Shown here piece by piece: positions 7,121 to 14,719 of a stretch of DNA of 64,000 bases; the first letter of the stretch is position 1; each line of letters opens with the position of its first letter. The translations under genes and the position numbers were made by a program. The stretch is from an uncultured bacterium. Lineage in GTDB: Bacteria; Nitrospirota; Thermodesulfovibrionia; Thermodesulfovibrionales; Dissulfurispiraceae. The notes beneath the pieces were generated by a model. The model searched no databases. It was not told the origin of the DNA and was given only the letters and a program-made list of their open reading frames with translations. Location: positions 1-64,000 of the forward strand of contig CALEDV010000016.1 in the NCBI GenBank assembly GCA_937949555.1. Reading direction: 5' to 3'.

Positions 7121-7867
7121 ATGACAAAGACAAACGGTGTATCCCTGACAAAGGAACAGATCAAGGCTTTGATAATCAAGGAGGTGCCCAAGCTGGTAAA
7201 AAGCGACCTTGAGATAAGGAACTTCATCCTTCGGATATCCTCTGAGAGATATGCAGACAAGGCAAGGACAGAAGACAGGATTGATAGACTGATAGATGAG
7301 TTAAGAAAGGATAGGGAAGAGAACCAGAAGAAGTGGGAGGAGAATCAGAGAAACCTTGAGAGATCGACAAGGGAATGGAATCAGAAGTGGGAAGAGAATC
7401 AGAAGGTTATAAACTCTATGCTTGAGGAGATAAAGAATCTTCACAGAAAGTATGACAAAGGCATAGGTGCCATTGGGGCAAGATGGGGCTTTAGGGCAGA
7501 GGGGTCCTTCAGGGATGCAATGAGGGGGATACTTCAGGAGCATTTCCCTGTGAAGGTGGAGCGGTATAGGACAATGGACGAAGAGGGGATAGTGTTTGGT
7601 AGCCCTGATCAGATAGAGCTTGACCTGATAGTGAGGGATGGGAAGGTGATAGTGGCAGAGATAAAGTCATCCATAAGCAAGGAGCAGGTAGCTGCCTTTT
7701 TGAGGAAGGTGAGGGTGTATGAGAGCAAGGAGGGGAGGGAAGTAACTCAAAAGATAATAATATCTCCTATGATAGAGGGTAGGGCCTTGGAGTTTGCAGA
7801 GAAAAATGGGGTAAAGGCCTATGGTTATCCTGAAGAGGTAGAGTTGTCAAAGCTTCAGGATTGGTAG
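7121..7867 (+). CDS. DUF3782-type protein: coiled coil plus PD-(D/E)XK nuclease-like domain
   Basis: A 248-residue soluble protein. Residues ~55-115 are a strongly charged coiled coil with a repeated NQKKWEEN-type unit (seen three times). The C-terminal ~130 residues have the PD-(D/E)XK layout: RWGFRAEGSFRDAM, then IELDLIVRDG and VIVAEIKSSI (D...E-x-K). This is the architecture of DUF3782 proteins, common in thermophiles and deep anaerobes and often present in several copies; their function is not established. A GGGG ribosome site lies before the ATG. It stands alone on its strand, next to transposase debris. It could be a mobile-element-linked nuclease; that is inference. Confidence 0.7.
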   Translation: MTKTNGVSLTKEQIKALIIKEVPKLVKSDLEIRNFILRISSERYADKARTEDRIDRLIDELRKDREENQKKWEENQRNLERSTREWNQKWEENQKVINSMLEEIKNLHRKYDKGIGAIGARWGFRAEGSFRDAMRGILQEHFPVKVERYRTMDEEGIVFGSPDQIELDLIVRDGKVIVAEIKSSISKEQVAAFLRKVRVYESKEGREVTQKIIISPMIEGRALEFAEKNGVKAYGYPEEVELSKLQDW

Positions 7868-8264
7868 TTATTATAATGATTTATGAGGGCAGGGAAAAGG
7901 ATCCATTCTTTTAGTAGAAATGCTTGCATGTCTAATAAGGAAACTTAGGGAGTTATGTTTTCTAAAAGTGCAAGAGGGGATAGGTTAGTCTATGCCCCCA
8001 ATAGTTTCAATAGAGGTAAGGGTAAGGGGACATGGCTCATGTCTTTGAGATGCCGAGGCCGAGGGGGGGCATCCAACAAACTGCTAAAGGCAACAATAAC
8101 AGAAGGCATATCGTACCATTAGTGAAAAGTAAAGAGTGACGAAACAACGCAAGTGATATGAGAATACTTTGACTGATCTATTCATCATTGATTCTAAGGG
8201 GAGCTTTCGTTGTATCCGCACTTTAGGGGTACAAATTAACTTCTACGGTAAGGAGGGAAAACGA
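7868..8264 (+). other. intergenic stretch with a possible promoter for the comEA-like gene
   Basis: About 400 bases without a convincing gene. Near the end, TTGACT (8169-8174) followed after 17 bases by TTCTAA could be a -35/-10 pair for the downstream gene; the -10 is weak. A purine-rich GAGGCCGAGGGGGGGC run near 8055 has no clear partner. I see nothing else in it. Confidence 0.3.
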
Positions 8265-8600
8265 ATGTTGGCAAGCCTAAGGTCTATGGTGTCTTCACTG
8301 TTGGTATTTACCTTATGTTGTTCAGCTATTGCAGTCTATGCAGAGCCTATTAAGTCTGTTGAGGCAGGTAAACAGGATGTCAAGGGGCATCAAGGTCAGG
8401 GTGGCCCTGCTAATGAAAAGACTGTCAATGTGAATACAGCCACAAAAGAGGAGTTGGAGGCCTTGCCAGGCATTGGCCCAATTAAGGCACAGGCAATTAT
8501 TGAGGGGCGCCCCTATAGAAAAGCAGAAGATCTCTTGAAGGTCAAGGGCATCAAGGGAGGAACATACAAACAGATCAAGGATCTTATCAGGGTTGATTAG
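8265..8600 (+). CDS. ComEA-like secreted helix-hairpin-helix protein
   Basis: The start ATG 8265 has AAGGAGG at 8250-8256 and opens directly into a signal peptide (SLLVFTLCCSAIAVYAEP), so it is preferred to an upstream TTG. The mature ~85 residues hold a low-complexity linker and a ComEA-type HhH domain: VNVNTATKEELEALPGIGPI, then KAQAIIEGRPY and a second hairpin VKGIKGGTYKQI. ComEA proteins bind double-stranded DNA non-specifically in the periplasm during uptake. At 111 residues it is a single-domain form without the N-terminal SLBB domain of the Bacillus type. pilT lies 4.2 kb away, which would suit natural transformation, but no comEC or comF is in view. Confidence 0.78.
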   Translation: MLASLRSMVSSLLVFTLCCSAIAVYAEPIKSVEAGKQDVKGHQGQGGPANEKTVNVNTATKEELEALPGIGPIKAQAIIEGRPYRKAEDLLKVKGIKGGTYKQIKDLIRVD

Positions 8601-8710
8601 CCTCCTGATTAAAGGTGATGTGTATAGATAATTCCGATAAAGGCTCAAAGGGCAAAAAAGCATCTAAAGGATTTGAATACTCCAAGGCTATTTACCAGGT
8701 TATGTAGGAT

Positions 8711-10441
8711 ATGTATGGATATTGTGGCCGGATATTGAAGGTTGATCTCTCCTCTGGAGAGATTATTATTGATGATATAGACCCTAAACTCTGCAATGAT
8801 TATATTGGCGGTAGGGGTATGGGGGTTGCTATGATCGCAAGTAGTATCCATGAGCAGCCCTATTCAGAACAGATGCCCCTTATCTTTGCAACAGGTCCCT
8901 TAGTTGGCACTGGAGCCCCATCCTCGGGCAGGCTCTCAGTAGTATCTCGCTCTCCCTTGACCAATACGGTCTTTGACTGTTCTGCTGGTGGCAGGTTTGC
9001 CACTGCTATGAAGAGATATGGTCTTGATGTTATCTACATCACAGGGCTCTCAAGGGGTTGGGTATCCTTAATCATAGATGATGAGATAAGACTTGAGGAT
9101 GCCAGTACTTGGGAGGGTTTAAATATTGCAGAGATAACCCAAGGGATAGGTGATGATTACTCCTTAGCTGCCATTGGGTTGGCAGGGGAGAGACTGGTGC
9201 GTTATGCATCTATAGCCTTTGACGGTCATTACTTTGCTGGTAGAGGTGGTCTTGGCGCCGTGATGGGATTTAAGAGGCTAAAGTTTATAGCCATAAGGAG
9301 GAAGACTGGACATGTCCTTATCAAGGATCAAGAGGGGCTGAAGGAGGCCCAGAGGGAGATAATGAGGCTATTGCGTGCCTCGCCTGCCGTATATGGGGAG
9401 TTTGGCCTGAGTAGATATGGCACTGCTGCCCTGGTGGATGTGATACATGCAAGGAGGCTCGAGCCTACGGCAAACTTTAGAGGCACCTATTTCCAAGAAT
9501 CATCGAGATATGCCGCTTATACAATCTCAGAGAGATACAGATGCAAGAGCGAGGGCTGTATGGGGTGTCCGGTGCTCTGTAAAAAGCGAGGTGCCCAGGG
9601 AGAGATAATCCCTGAGTATGAGACCCTGTCGCACTTTGGCGCCCTCAATCAATGCAGTGATCTGTCTGCGATTGTGCATTGTAACAACCTATGCAATGAT
9701 TATGGTATAGATACCATCAGCGCAGCCTCCACAATTGCCTGCTATGGGGAGCTGAACAATAAAAAAGTATCTCCTGCTGAATTGCCAGCACTGCTGATCA
9801 GTATTGCCAAGAGAGAGGGTGGATTAGGAGACAGCCTTGCAGAGGGCTCTGCCCGTTATGCCCTATCAATGGGACACCCAGAGGCAAGCATGTCTGTAAA
9901 GTCTCTTGAATTGCCAGCCTATGACCCTCGAGGTGCCTATGGAATGGCACTTGGTTATGCAGTGTCAGCAAGGGGGGGGTGTCACCTCCGTTCATATCCA
10001 ATAGGCCATGAGATACTGCGTAAGCCGGTGTCCACAGACCGATTTTCCTTTGAAGGCAAGGCGAGGATAATAAAGATATCAGAGGACCTAAATGCAGTGG
10101 TTGACTCCCTTACTGCATGCAGATTCCTGTTCTTTGCCGCCTCTTTAGAGGAATATGCCAAGGCCCTCAATGCTGTCACAGGCTATGGCCACGATGTCCA
10201 GAGCCTCTTGGCAATTGGTGAGAGGATATGCAGATTAGAGAGATACCTAAACAACCGCCTTGGATTTACATCCCTTCAGGATGACCTGCCTGAGAGGTTC
10301 TTTACAGAGGAGGGGAGTTCTTCAGAAAAGATAAAGGTCTTGCCTATTGATAGGGGGGAGTTCCTGAAGGCAAGGGCAAGATACTACAAGATTAGGGGTG
10401 CCTCGGAGGATGGTGTAATAGGGAAAAGCCCTTTATGTTGA
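8711..10441 (+). CDS. aor: tungsten-containing aldehyde ferredoxin oxidoreductase
   Basis: A 576-residue cytosolic AOR-family enzyme, which oxidises aldehydes to acids (or the reverse) using a W-bis-pyranopterin and a [4Fe-4S] cluster with ferredoxin. The N-terminal domain opens YCGRILKVDLSSGEI and contains the family's GGRGMGV and FDCSAGGRFA. The cluster motif CMGCPVLC (about residues 288-295) and a later cysteine in SLTACRFL supply four ligands. Domains 2 and 3 are complete. It overlaps the next gene by seven bases, so the two are co-translated; an aldolase making aldehydes next to an aldehyde oxidoreductase is a sensible pair. Cofactor genes (ThiF-like, MoeA) are 7 kb downstream. The aldehyde substrate cannot be read from sequence. 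Confidence 0.9.
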   Translation: MYGYCGRILKVDLSSGEIIIDDIDPKLCNDYIGGRGMGVAMIASSIHEQPYSEQMPLIFATGPLVGTGAPSSGRLSVVSRSPLTNTVFDCSAGGRFATAMKRYGLDVIYITGLSRGWVSLIIDDEIRLEDASTWEGLNIAEITQGIGDDYSLAAIGLAGERLVRYASIAFDGHYFAGRGGLGAVMGFKRLKFIAIRRKTGHVLIKDQEGLKEAQREIMRLLRASPAVYGEFGLSRYGTAALVDVIHARRLEPTANFRGTYFQESSRYAAYTISERYRCKSEGCMGCPVLCKKRGAQGEIIPEYETLSHFGALNQCSDLSAIVHCNNLCNDYGIDTISAASTIACYGELNNKKVSPAELPALLISIAKREGGLGDSLAEGSARYALSMGHPEASMSVKSLELPAYDPRGAYGMALGYAVSARGGCHLRSYPIGHEILRKPVSTDRFSFEGKARIIKISEDLNAVVDSLTACRFLFFAASLEEYAKALNAVTGYGHDVQSLLAIGERICRLERYLNNRLGFTSLQDDLPERFFTEEGSSSEKIKVLPIDRGEFLKARARYYKIRGASEDGVIGKSPLC

Positions 10442-11586
10442 GGCTTATTGACAAGTATCTGCGTAGATTACACAGAGAGGGTCTGTGTGCACCAGAGGAT
10501 GCCCTATTGATTGCCCTTGACGATGAGGCCTATTCAAATAAAGAGATCCCTCAGGTCTACATTGATGTGTTTAATAGGATGAATGTAAATTCCCTCCTTG
10601 TTGGCATTCCTATGGAGCCCTATAGGGGGATCATAAAAGAGGTTATAGACTGTACGGCACCAGGAGACAAGATTGTGCCTTCAGACTGTGAGACCAGGAC
10701 CTTTTTTCATGATATACCGATTATTGAGCAAGGCTCTACTGACCTGATCGTGTCTGCCTTAGGTAGAAGAAAGGCATTGGTTACAAAGGATGGGATGATC
10801 ATCAGTTATGGCATTGTTTCACCAGAGCAGGCGTACATCGCCTTTAGCTCCCTGTGTTTTAGTCTGTTTGTGAAGTATCTGCATGACAATATAAGGATGA
10901 ACCAAAAAGGGCCCATACCTCCAACACTCTTGGGCCTGATGTCTAACATGGTTGAAAAAAGGCCCTCGCAGACCCTAATACCGACCCTTGGGCGGTCCCC
11001 TATGGACAGAGAGGATGTCTTCTCTTTGATCTCAGAAACAGGAAAGACAATTGTAAGATTGGGGCTTGTGGACTCCTTCTTTGGCAATATCTCCTGTTTG
11101 TTTGACAACAAGATTTATATTAGCCAGACAGGCAGCTCTCTGGATGAGTTGGAGACAGCCATAGACGAGTTACCCATGGATGGTTCTTCTACAAGTGGTA
11201 TTACGGCATCATCGGAGTGTTCGGCCCACAGGTTGATATACGAAAGGACTGCCCTACGCTTCATCGTACATGGACATCCACGCTTTGCTGTTATCCTGTC
11301 TATGCTCTGTGGCAGGCAGGATTGTTGGGGCGATAGTTGTTACAGATCTTGTAAAGAGCTTAGGAGGATTGGCCCCTCGCCAGTTGTATCAGGTGAGATT
11401 GGCACAGGTACCCATGGCCTCCTCAACACAGTGCCTGAGGCAATGAGGGAGGGTAGGGTGGTAACAGTATTTGGTCATGGGGTCTTCGCTGGATCTGAAC
11501 ACAGCTTTTACGATGCCCTTTTACAGATGATAGAGCTTGAAAACTACTGCATGAGGGAGTATAAAGGCATGCTCAAACCCCCTTGA
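10435..11586 (+). CDS. class II aldolase/adducin-type protein with N-terminal extension
   Basis: Residues ~185-375 are a class II aldolase domain: GLVDSFFGNISCLFDNKIYIS (first part as FGNIS), SECSAHRLIYERT, VHGHPRF with the metal-binding HGH, and GTGTHGLLNTV. Fuculose- and rhamnulose-phosphate aldolases of this fold use Zn to cleave C3-C4 bonds; the acidic catalytic residue may be the E of SSEC. The first ~165 residues are an additional domain I cannot name; its STDLIVSALGRRKALV...GIVSPEQAYIAFSS segment vaguely resembles LUD-type ligand-binding domains. The ATG is inside the AOR 3' end. The reaction is not known; it may supply an aldehyde to the AOR. Confidence 0.72.
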   Translation: MLRLIDKYLRRLHREGLCAPEDALLIALDDEAYSNKEIPQVYIDVFNRMNVNSLLVGIPMEPYRGIIKEVIDCTAPGDKIVPSDCETRTFFHDIPIIEQGSTDLIVSALGRRKALVTKDGMIISYGIVSPEQAYIAFSSLCFSLFVKYLHDNIRMNQKGPIPPTLLGLMSNMVEKRPSQTLIPTLGRSPMDREDVFSLISETGKTIVRLGLVDSFFGNISCLFDNKIYISQTGSSLDELETAIDELPMDGSSTSGITASSECSAHRLIYERTALRFIVHGHPRFAVILSMLCGRQDCWGDSCYRSCKELRRIGPSPVVSGEIGTGTHGLLNTVPEAMREGRVVTVFGHGVFAGSEHSFYDALLQMIELENYCMREYKGMLKPP

Positions 11587-11926
11587 TCTCAAGTATGGCG
11601 TTTTTGCATATCAATTCTATCTCATATATGTTTTTCCTCACCTGTATATGGTTTTTCCAATTTGTGGCATGGATGATCCTGAGTATCTCTTCAAACTCCC
11701 TAAAGGCAAACTCCAACTTTTGCTTGCTTTGAGCCTTGGCATGATAAAGTACAGCCCTCTGTTCATGTAATCTCTCTGTAGCCTCTTGAGGTTTGTCGTT
11801 TTTATTATTGTCAACGGTTGTGCTCATATTGTTGTTATTCTCTGAGGTCTGGCCTTCGGGATGATCATGGTTGCTCTTTTGCGGTAGCTCCTGACCCTTT
11901 GTCTCTTGTGGGTTGTCATTTTCCAT
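11573..11926 (-). CDS. small polar hypothetical protein
   Basis: I choose ATG 11924-11926 because AGGAG lies eight bases before it; an upstream start would add 13 residues without such a site. The 117-residue product begins with a ~50-residue N/Q/E/K/H-rich disordered region, then a helical part (ERLHEQRAVLYHAKAQSKQ, AFREFEEILRIIHATN) with even charge, likely a small coiled coil. No membrane segment. It is convergent with and overlaps the aldolase by 14 bases, and it follows prmA on the minus strand. I do not recognise the family. Confidence 0.6.
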   Translation of the reverse strand: MENDNPQETKGQELPQKSNHDHPEGQTSENNNNMSTTVDNNKNDKPQEATERLHEQRAVLYHAKAQSKQKLEFAFREFEEILRIIHATNWKNHIQVRKNIYEIELICKNAILEIKGV

Positions 11927-11965
11927 GTTTAAAACTCCTGTGATTTTATTATACAGATCATTCAA

Positions 11966-12823
11966 TTAAGACAATCTACAATCCTTTTTCATTACTACTG
12001 TGACCCAGGTCCCATTAGGAAACGTTTCAATAGGTTTTAGCCCTCTGTCTGTAAGGATGCTAATAAGTTCGCCTTCTTGACCTTTTATAAGTCCTGATAG
12101 AATGACAATGCCTGAGGGTCTAAGGAGTTGGGCAATCCTGTGGCTGTTTGCATAAAGCACATTAAAGATCAGGTTTGCCACGATCATATCGAATTGTCCT
12201 CTTGCCTCATAGACATCGGCGAGCATGAATTGGATGTTGGTCCTTTGATTTTCTCGTGCATTTCTTTGGGCAGCGTCTATTGCCAAAGGGTCATTGTCAA
12301 GGGCATAAACGGTCCTGAAGCCAATGAGAGAGGCAAATATTGCAAGTATCCCCGTTCCTGTGCCAAGGTCAGCAAAGGAGTCCCTTGTTGTCAGGTTTGA
12401 ATAGTCCATGATTATCTCAAGACACTTACGAGTAGTCTCATGATGGCCTGTGCCAAAGGCCATGCCAGGGTCAATGATGACATTTATTCGGTCAGGTTTT
12501 TTCGTCTCCCAGGGGGGCAGTATTGTAATGTGCTTACCTATGTCTATTGGGACAAATCTCTTTTTCCATGATTCATTCCAGTCCCTTTCAGATAGATAGG
12601 TGTAATTAAAATTGAGGCCCTCTATGCCTGCAGCACTAATGAGGGCCTTCTCCGTATGTTGTAAAAAGGATAGCAATGAATCTATCCCTTTTGTGTCGTT
12701 GTAATAGCAAAGCAGTACATTATCCTTGTCAAGGATGCCTAAGGTCTCCGAGTTGCTCAATAATGCAATAAGCGGTTCTTTAAGAGAGCTATCGCATTGT
12801 ATTTGGAACTCATAGTATCCCAT
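11966..12823 (-). CDS. prmA: ribosomal protein L11 methyltransferase
   Basis: A 285-residue PrmA: an N-terminal L11-recognition domain with the conserved DWNESWKKRFVPIDIG, then a class I SAM domain with DPGMAFGTGHHETTRKCLE, the SAM loop DLGTGTGILAI and the later NLIFNVL (usually NI/NL). It trimethylates lysines and the N-terminus of L11. Length matches the family. It lies ten bases downstream of pilT on the same strand, so they are probably co-transcribed, with the small polar protein following. Confidence 0.9.
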   Translation of the reverse strand: MGYYEFQIQCDSSLKEPLIALLSNSETLGILDKDNVLLCYYNDTKGIDSLLSFLQHTEKALISAAGIEGLNFNYTYLSERDWNESWKKRFVPIDIGKHITILPPWETKKPDRINVIIDPGMAFGTGHHETTRKCLEIIMDYSNLTTRDSFADLGTGTGILAIFASLIGFRTVYALDNDPLAIDAAQRNARENQRTNIQFMLADVYEARGQFDMIVANLIFNVLYANSHRIAQLLRPSGIVILSGLIKGQEGELISILTDRGLKPIETFPNGTWVTVVMKKDCRLS

Positions 12824-12833
12824 CTCAGAGGGC

Positions 12834-13907
12834 CTAAAACTCAGGTGGCGGTGTCTTTAAGAAGGGCACAAACTTCTGCTTGTCAATGGACTTGTCATAG
12901 GCATCCTCAGGGCTTATCCATCCCTTCTTTAATAACTCCATGATTGCATCATCCAGGGTCTGCATCCCCAGTCTCTTGCCTGTCTGCATCACCGAGGGCA
13001 GTTGGTGGGTCTTTGCCTCTCTGATGAGGTTACCTACTGCATAGGTGCATACCAGTATCTCTAATGCCGCACATCGTCCTTTCTTATCAACCCTTTTGAA
13101 AAGGTTTTGGGCTATCACACCCTTGAGGGACTCTGAGAGGGTGGTCCTTATCTGACCCTGCTGGTTTGCAGGGAATACATCTATCACCCTATCAACGGTC
13201 TTTGGTGCGCTTGTGGTATGTAGTGTGCCAAAGACCAGATGGCCTGTGGCTGCCGCCTCAAGGGCAAGTTGAATTGTCTCGAGGTCACGCATCTCCCCCA
13301 CCAATATGATGTCTGGGTCTTCACGGAGGGCACCTCTTAAGGCAGCGGCAAAAGACTTGGTGTGAGTGCCCAGCTCTCGATGATTGACAATACAACCCTG
13401 GCTCTGATGCACAAATTCTATAGGGTCTTCAACGGTGATTATGTGGTCTTTCCGGTGTTTGTTTGCATAGTCAATAATTGCAGCAAGGGTTGTGGATTTA
13501 CCACTTCCTGTAGGTCCAGTTACAAGAACGAGCCCCTTGTGAAGCATGGCAAATTTTTTGCATATCTCAGGGAGTCCTAAGTCTTCCACAGTCAATACCT
13601 TGCTTGGTATTTGTCTGAATACAGCAGCGACTCCCCACTTCTGCCTAAAGAAGTTTGCCCTGTATCGGGCAAGTCCTGGTATCTCATAGCCAAAGTCTAC
13701 ATCACCGGTCTCTTCAAAGATCTTGATCTTGTCCTCTGGCGCTATCTCATATAGTATTGCCCTCAGCTCATCGTCTTCAAAGGCCTTGTAATCAACCCTT
13801 TCCATCTCGCCCCTTATCCTCAATACAGGCTGTGAACCTGCCACAAGATGGAGATCCGAGGCCCCTTGATCTGCCATCAGTTTAAAGAATGCGTCAATCT
13901 TTGCCAT
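12834..13907 (-). CDS. pilT: type IV pilus retraction ATPase
   Basis: A 357-residue PilT-type ATPase. DQGASDLHLVAGSQP at the N-terminus, Walker A GPTGSGKST near 130, the Asp box VEDPIEF, Walker B region DPDIILVGEMRD and the His box GTLHTTSA are all present, as is a C-terminal LIREAKTHQL helix (usual AIRNLIRE read as AVGNLIRE). It powers pilus retraction at the inner membrane, driving twitching and DNA uptake. PilT rather than PilU is favoured by length and the C-terminal helix, with modest certainty. The pilus assembly genes are not nearby; it heads a small minus-strand operon with prmA. Confidence 0.9.
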   Translation of the reverse strand: MAKIDAFFKLMADQGASDLHLVAGSQPVLRIRGEMERVDYKAFEDDELRAILYEIAPEDKIKIFEETGDVDFGYEIPGLARYRANFFRQKWGVAAVFRQIPSKVLTVEDLGLPEICKKFAMLHKGLVLVTGPTGSGKSTTLAAIIDYANKHRKDHIITVEDPIEFVHQSQGCIVNHRELGTHTKSFAAALRGALREDPDIILVGEMRDLETIQLALEAAATGHLVFGTLHTTSAPKTVDRVIDVFPANQQGQIRTTLSESLKGVIAQNLFKRVDKKGRCAALEILVCTYAVGNLIREAKTHQLPSVMQTGKRLGMQTLDDAIMELLKKGWISPEDAYDKSIDKQKFVPFLKTPPPEF

Positions 13908-14087
13908 TTTACCACCTCAGTTTGTTAATTTCGCTCATACAAATAAATCATAGTGCGGCTTTTTTGTCAATTCCTAAGATTGAAGCTGTTATAAGATATA
14001 AACAAATAATCCTAATATTCATTTGCTGTTATGATTATTTTGGTTTAGAATATCTTCTATGTTTCAAGTATAGGGGGGACAGGCACA

Positions 14088-14717
14088 ATGACACAGAATG
14101 AGTTGGAAATTCAGAGGATTGCTGGTGTAAGAGTTGCTGCAGAGATCAAACAGTACAGACACTGTAAGACAGACGGTAATATGTTGAGAGAGTATATCGC
14201 CAACAAAAAAGTCCAGTGCATAGGCATTGGAACAATATCAAAGATAAAAACGGTGGTGATGATTATTGAAATAGCCCCTCATATACTTGCAGCAGACTAT
14301 GTATATGAGCACGATTCTATCTTTGATTTTCTTATAAAGATAATAAAGGACCTCCTTGAAAGGCATCAGAATATAAGCGGTTTTCAGTTCAATCCCAATT
14401 TAGGACTCTGTGAGTTTATGATCTGTGAAAACAAGCCCGGAAATCCAGGACTCCTGAAGATGAGGTTTGCCGATAATTGTTCTATGGCTGGGGACAGCGG
14501 TAAGCTCTACAAAGTGGCAGTTTTTAATAACAAACCTTGGTTCATACACAAGATGCCAAATGTGCATGACAAGATTAATTTCCTATGCCATGAGGGTACT
14601 TTAGCGGATCAGGTAAGCTGCAACTGTTTCTTTTCTACCGCTGAGAAGAAGTGCGCCCATAAGACACTGGTAAGGGCATATCTTAATCAAAGGTCCTTTG
14701 AATATAGAAAAGTCTGA
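14088..14717 (+). CDS. unrecognised cysteine/histidine-containing protein
   Basis: A 209-residue soluble protein with AGGGGGGAC just before the ATG. It has a plausible alpha/beta core ([29 protein letters not shown], a phase typical of a small sheet) and a C-terminal cluster [18 protein letters not shown]...KKCAHKT, five Cys/His that could bind a metal. No family is recognised. It stops two bases before uvrA's start, so both are likely one transcript, which gives a faint hint of a nucleic-acid or repair role; that is inference only. Codon use is host-like. Confidence 0.55.
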   Translation: MTQNELEIQRIAGVRVAAEIKQYRHCKTDGNMLREYIANKKVQCIGIGTISKIKTVVMIIEIAPHILAADYVYEHDSIFDFLIKIIKDLLERHQNISGFQFNPNLGLCEFMICENKPGNPGLLKMRFADNCSMAGDSGKLYKVAVFNNKPWFIHKMPNVHDKINFLCHEGTLADQVSCNCFFSTAEKKCAHKTLVRAYLNQRSFEYRKV

Positions 14718-14719
14718 CC

